Positions 63,909 through 64,000 of a stretch of DNA of 64,000 nt are shown in pieces. How positions within the stretch are numbered: the stretch's first letter is position 1; each line of letters starts with the position of its first letter. Both the position numbers and the translations under genes were made by a program. A model generated the notes under the pieces. That model was not told the DNA's origin and ran no database searches. It was given only the letters and a program-made list of their open reading frames with translations. Source of the stretch: Dipetalonema caudispina (Eukaryota; Nematoda; Chromadorea; Rhabditida; Onchocercidae); contig JABVXV010000228.1 of assembly GCA_013365325.1 (NCBI GenBank), positions 41,588 through 105,587 of the forward strand, given 5' to 3'.

Positions 63909-64000
<92 letters not shown>
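59797..64000 (-). CDS. Membrane adenylyl cyclase, C-terminal half (5' end beyond window)
   Basis: Class III adenylyl cyclase making cAMP from ATP at the plasma membrane. Only the second transmembrane set and the C2 catalytic domain are present; the N-terminus and C1 lie beyond the window edge. Minus-strand exons in order: hydrophobic segments at about 63620-63800 ([20 protein letters not shown]), 62915-63050 and 62571-62640 ([11 protein letters not shown]); a linker with the cyclase signature [12 protein letters not shown] (62160-62340); then C2: [14 protein letters not shown] and [14 protein letters not shown] (61688-61830), [20 protein letters not shown] (61222-61330), a short acidic exon (60670-60720), [16 protein letters not shown] (60350-60450), [20 protein letters not shown] and [12 protein letters not shown] (60080-60210), and the last exon 59797-59958. 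The Lys of EKIKT, Asp of YDIW and Asn/Arg of NTVNLASR, which bind ATP in C2, are all present, so this half looks active. Confidence 0.88.
63826..64000. repeat. (TAA)n trinucleotide microsatellite
   Basis: Imperfect AAT/ATA repeats begin near 63810 and become a pure TAA run from about 63911 to the end of the window. The array lies in a cyclase intron and continues off the edge, so its length is unknown. The sequence may stop here because of the repeat. Confidence 0.9.

Overview
This window is nuclear DNA from a nematode. The sequence is very AT-rich, full of A/T homopolymers up to 30 bases. Genes are split into many short exons by introns with nematode splice sites (TTTCAG or TTTTAG acceptors, GTAAG or GTATG donors). 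Closely packed same-strand genes and acceptors placed just 5' of start codons suggest trans-splicing and operons. The overall texture fits a filarial (Spirurina) worm; that assignment is inference, because no species marker is visible.

Layout: an OTX-class homeobox gene (+, 0.7-3.0 kb); a small lysine-tailed membrane or secreted protein (+, 4.8-6.7 kb); an unrecognised multi-exon gene (-, 7.4-12.1 kb); a gene with two degenerate RNase H-fold domains (-, 12.4-14.7 kb, 5' end unresolved); a large ARID4/RBBP1-type chromatin gene (+, 16.7-29.4 kb); an orphan 297-residue gene (-, 29.6-31.2 kb) lying just downstream of a COA4-like twin-CX9C gene (-, 31.4-32.1 kb), probably one operon; a PHF10 orthologue (+, 32.6-38.8 kb) diverging from COA4; a PPP1R21 orthologue (+, 41.0-46.7 kb); an SNAPC4/SNPC-4 orthologue with 4.5 Myb repeats (+, 48.2-56.4 kb); a small single-Ig-domain gene (+, 58.2-59.4 kb); and the 3' part of a membrane adenylyl cyclase (-, 59.8 kb to beyond the window), whose intronic end is a (TAA)n microsatellite.

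Three of the large genes act in transcription or chromatin: ARID4 (SIN3/HDAC-linked repression), PHF10 (PBAF remodelling) and SNAPC4 (snRNA promoter recognition). Nothing shows that the clustering is functional.

The best candidates for new biology are the tandem RNase H protein with complementary loss of catalytic residues, a 30-bp tandem duplication in an ARID4 intron that looks like two poison micro-exons, and a dense TGCATG (RBFOX-type) cluster in the Ig-gene intron. Exon joins were checked by hand for splice-site sequence and reading phase; unresolved joins are stated per gene.
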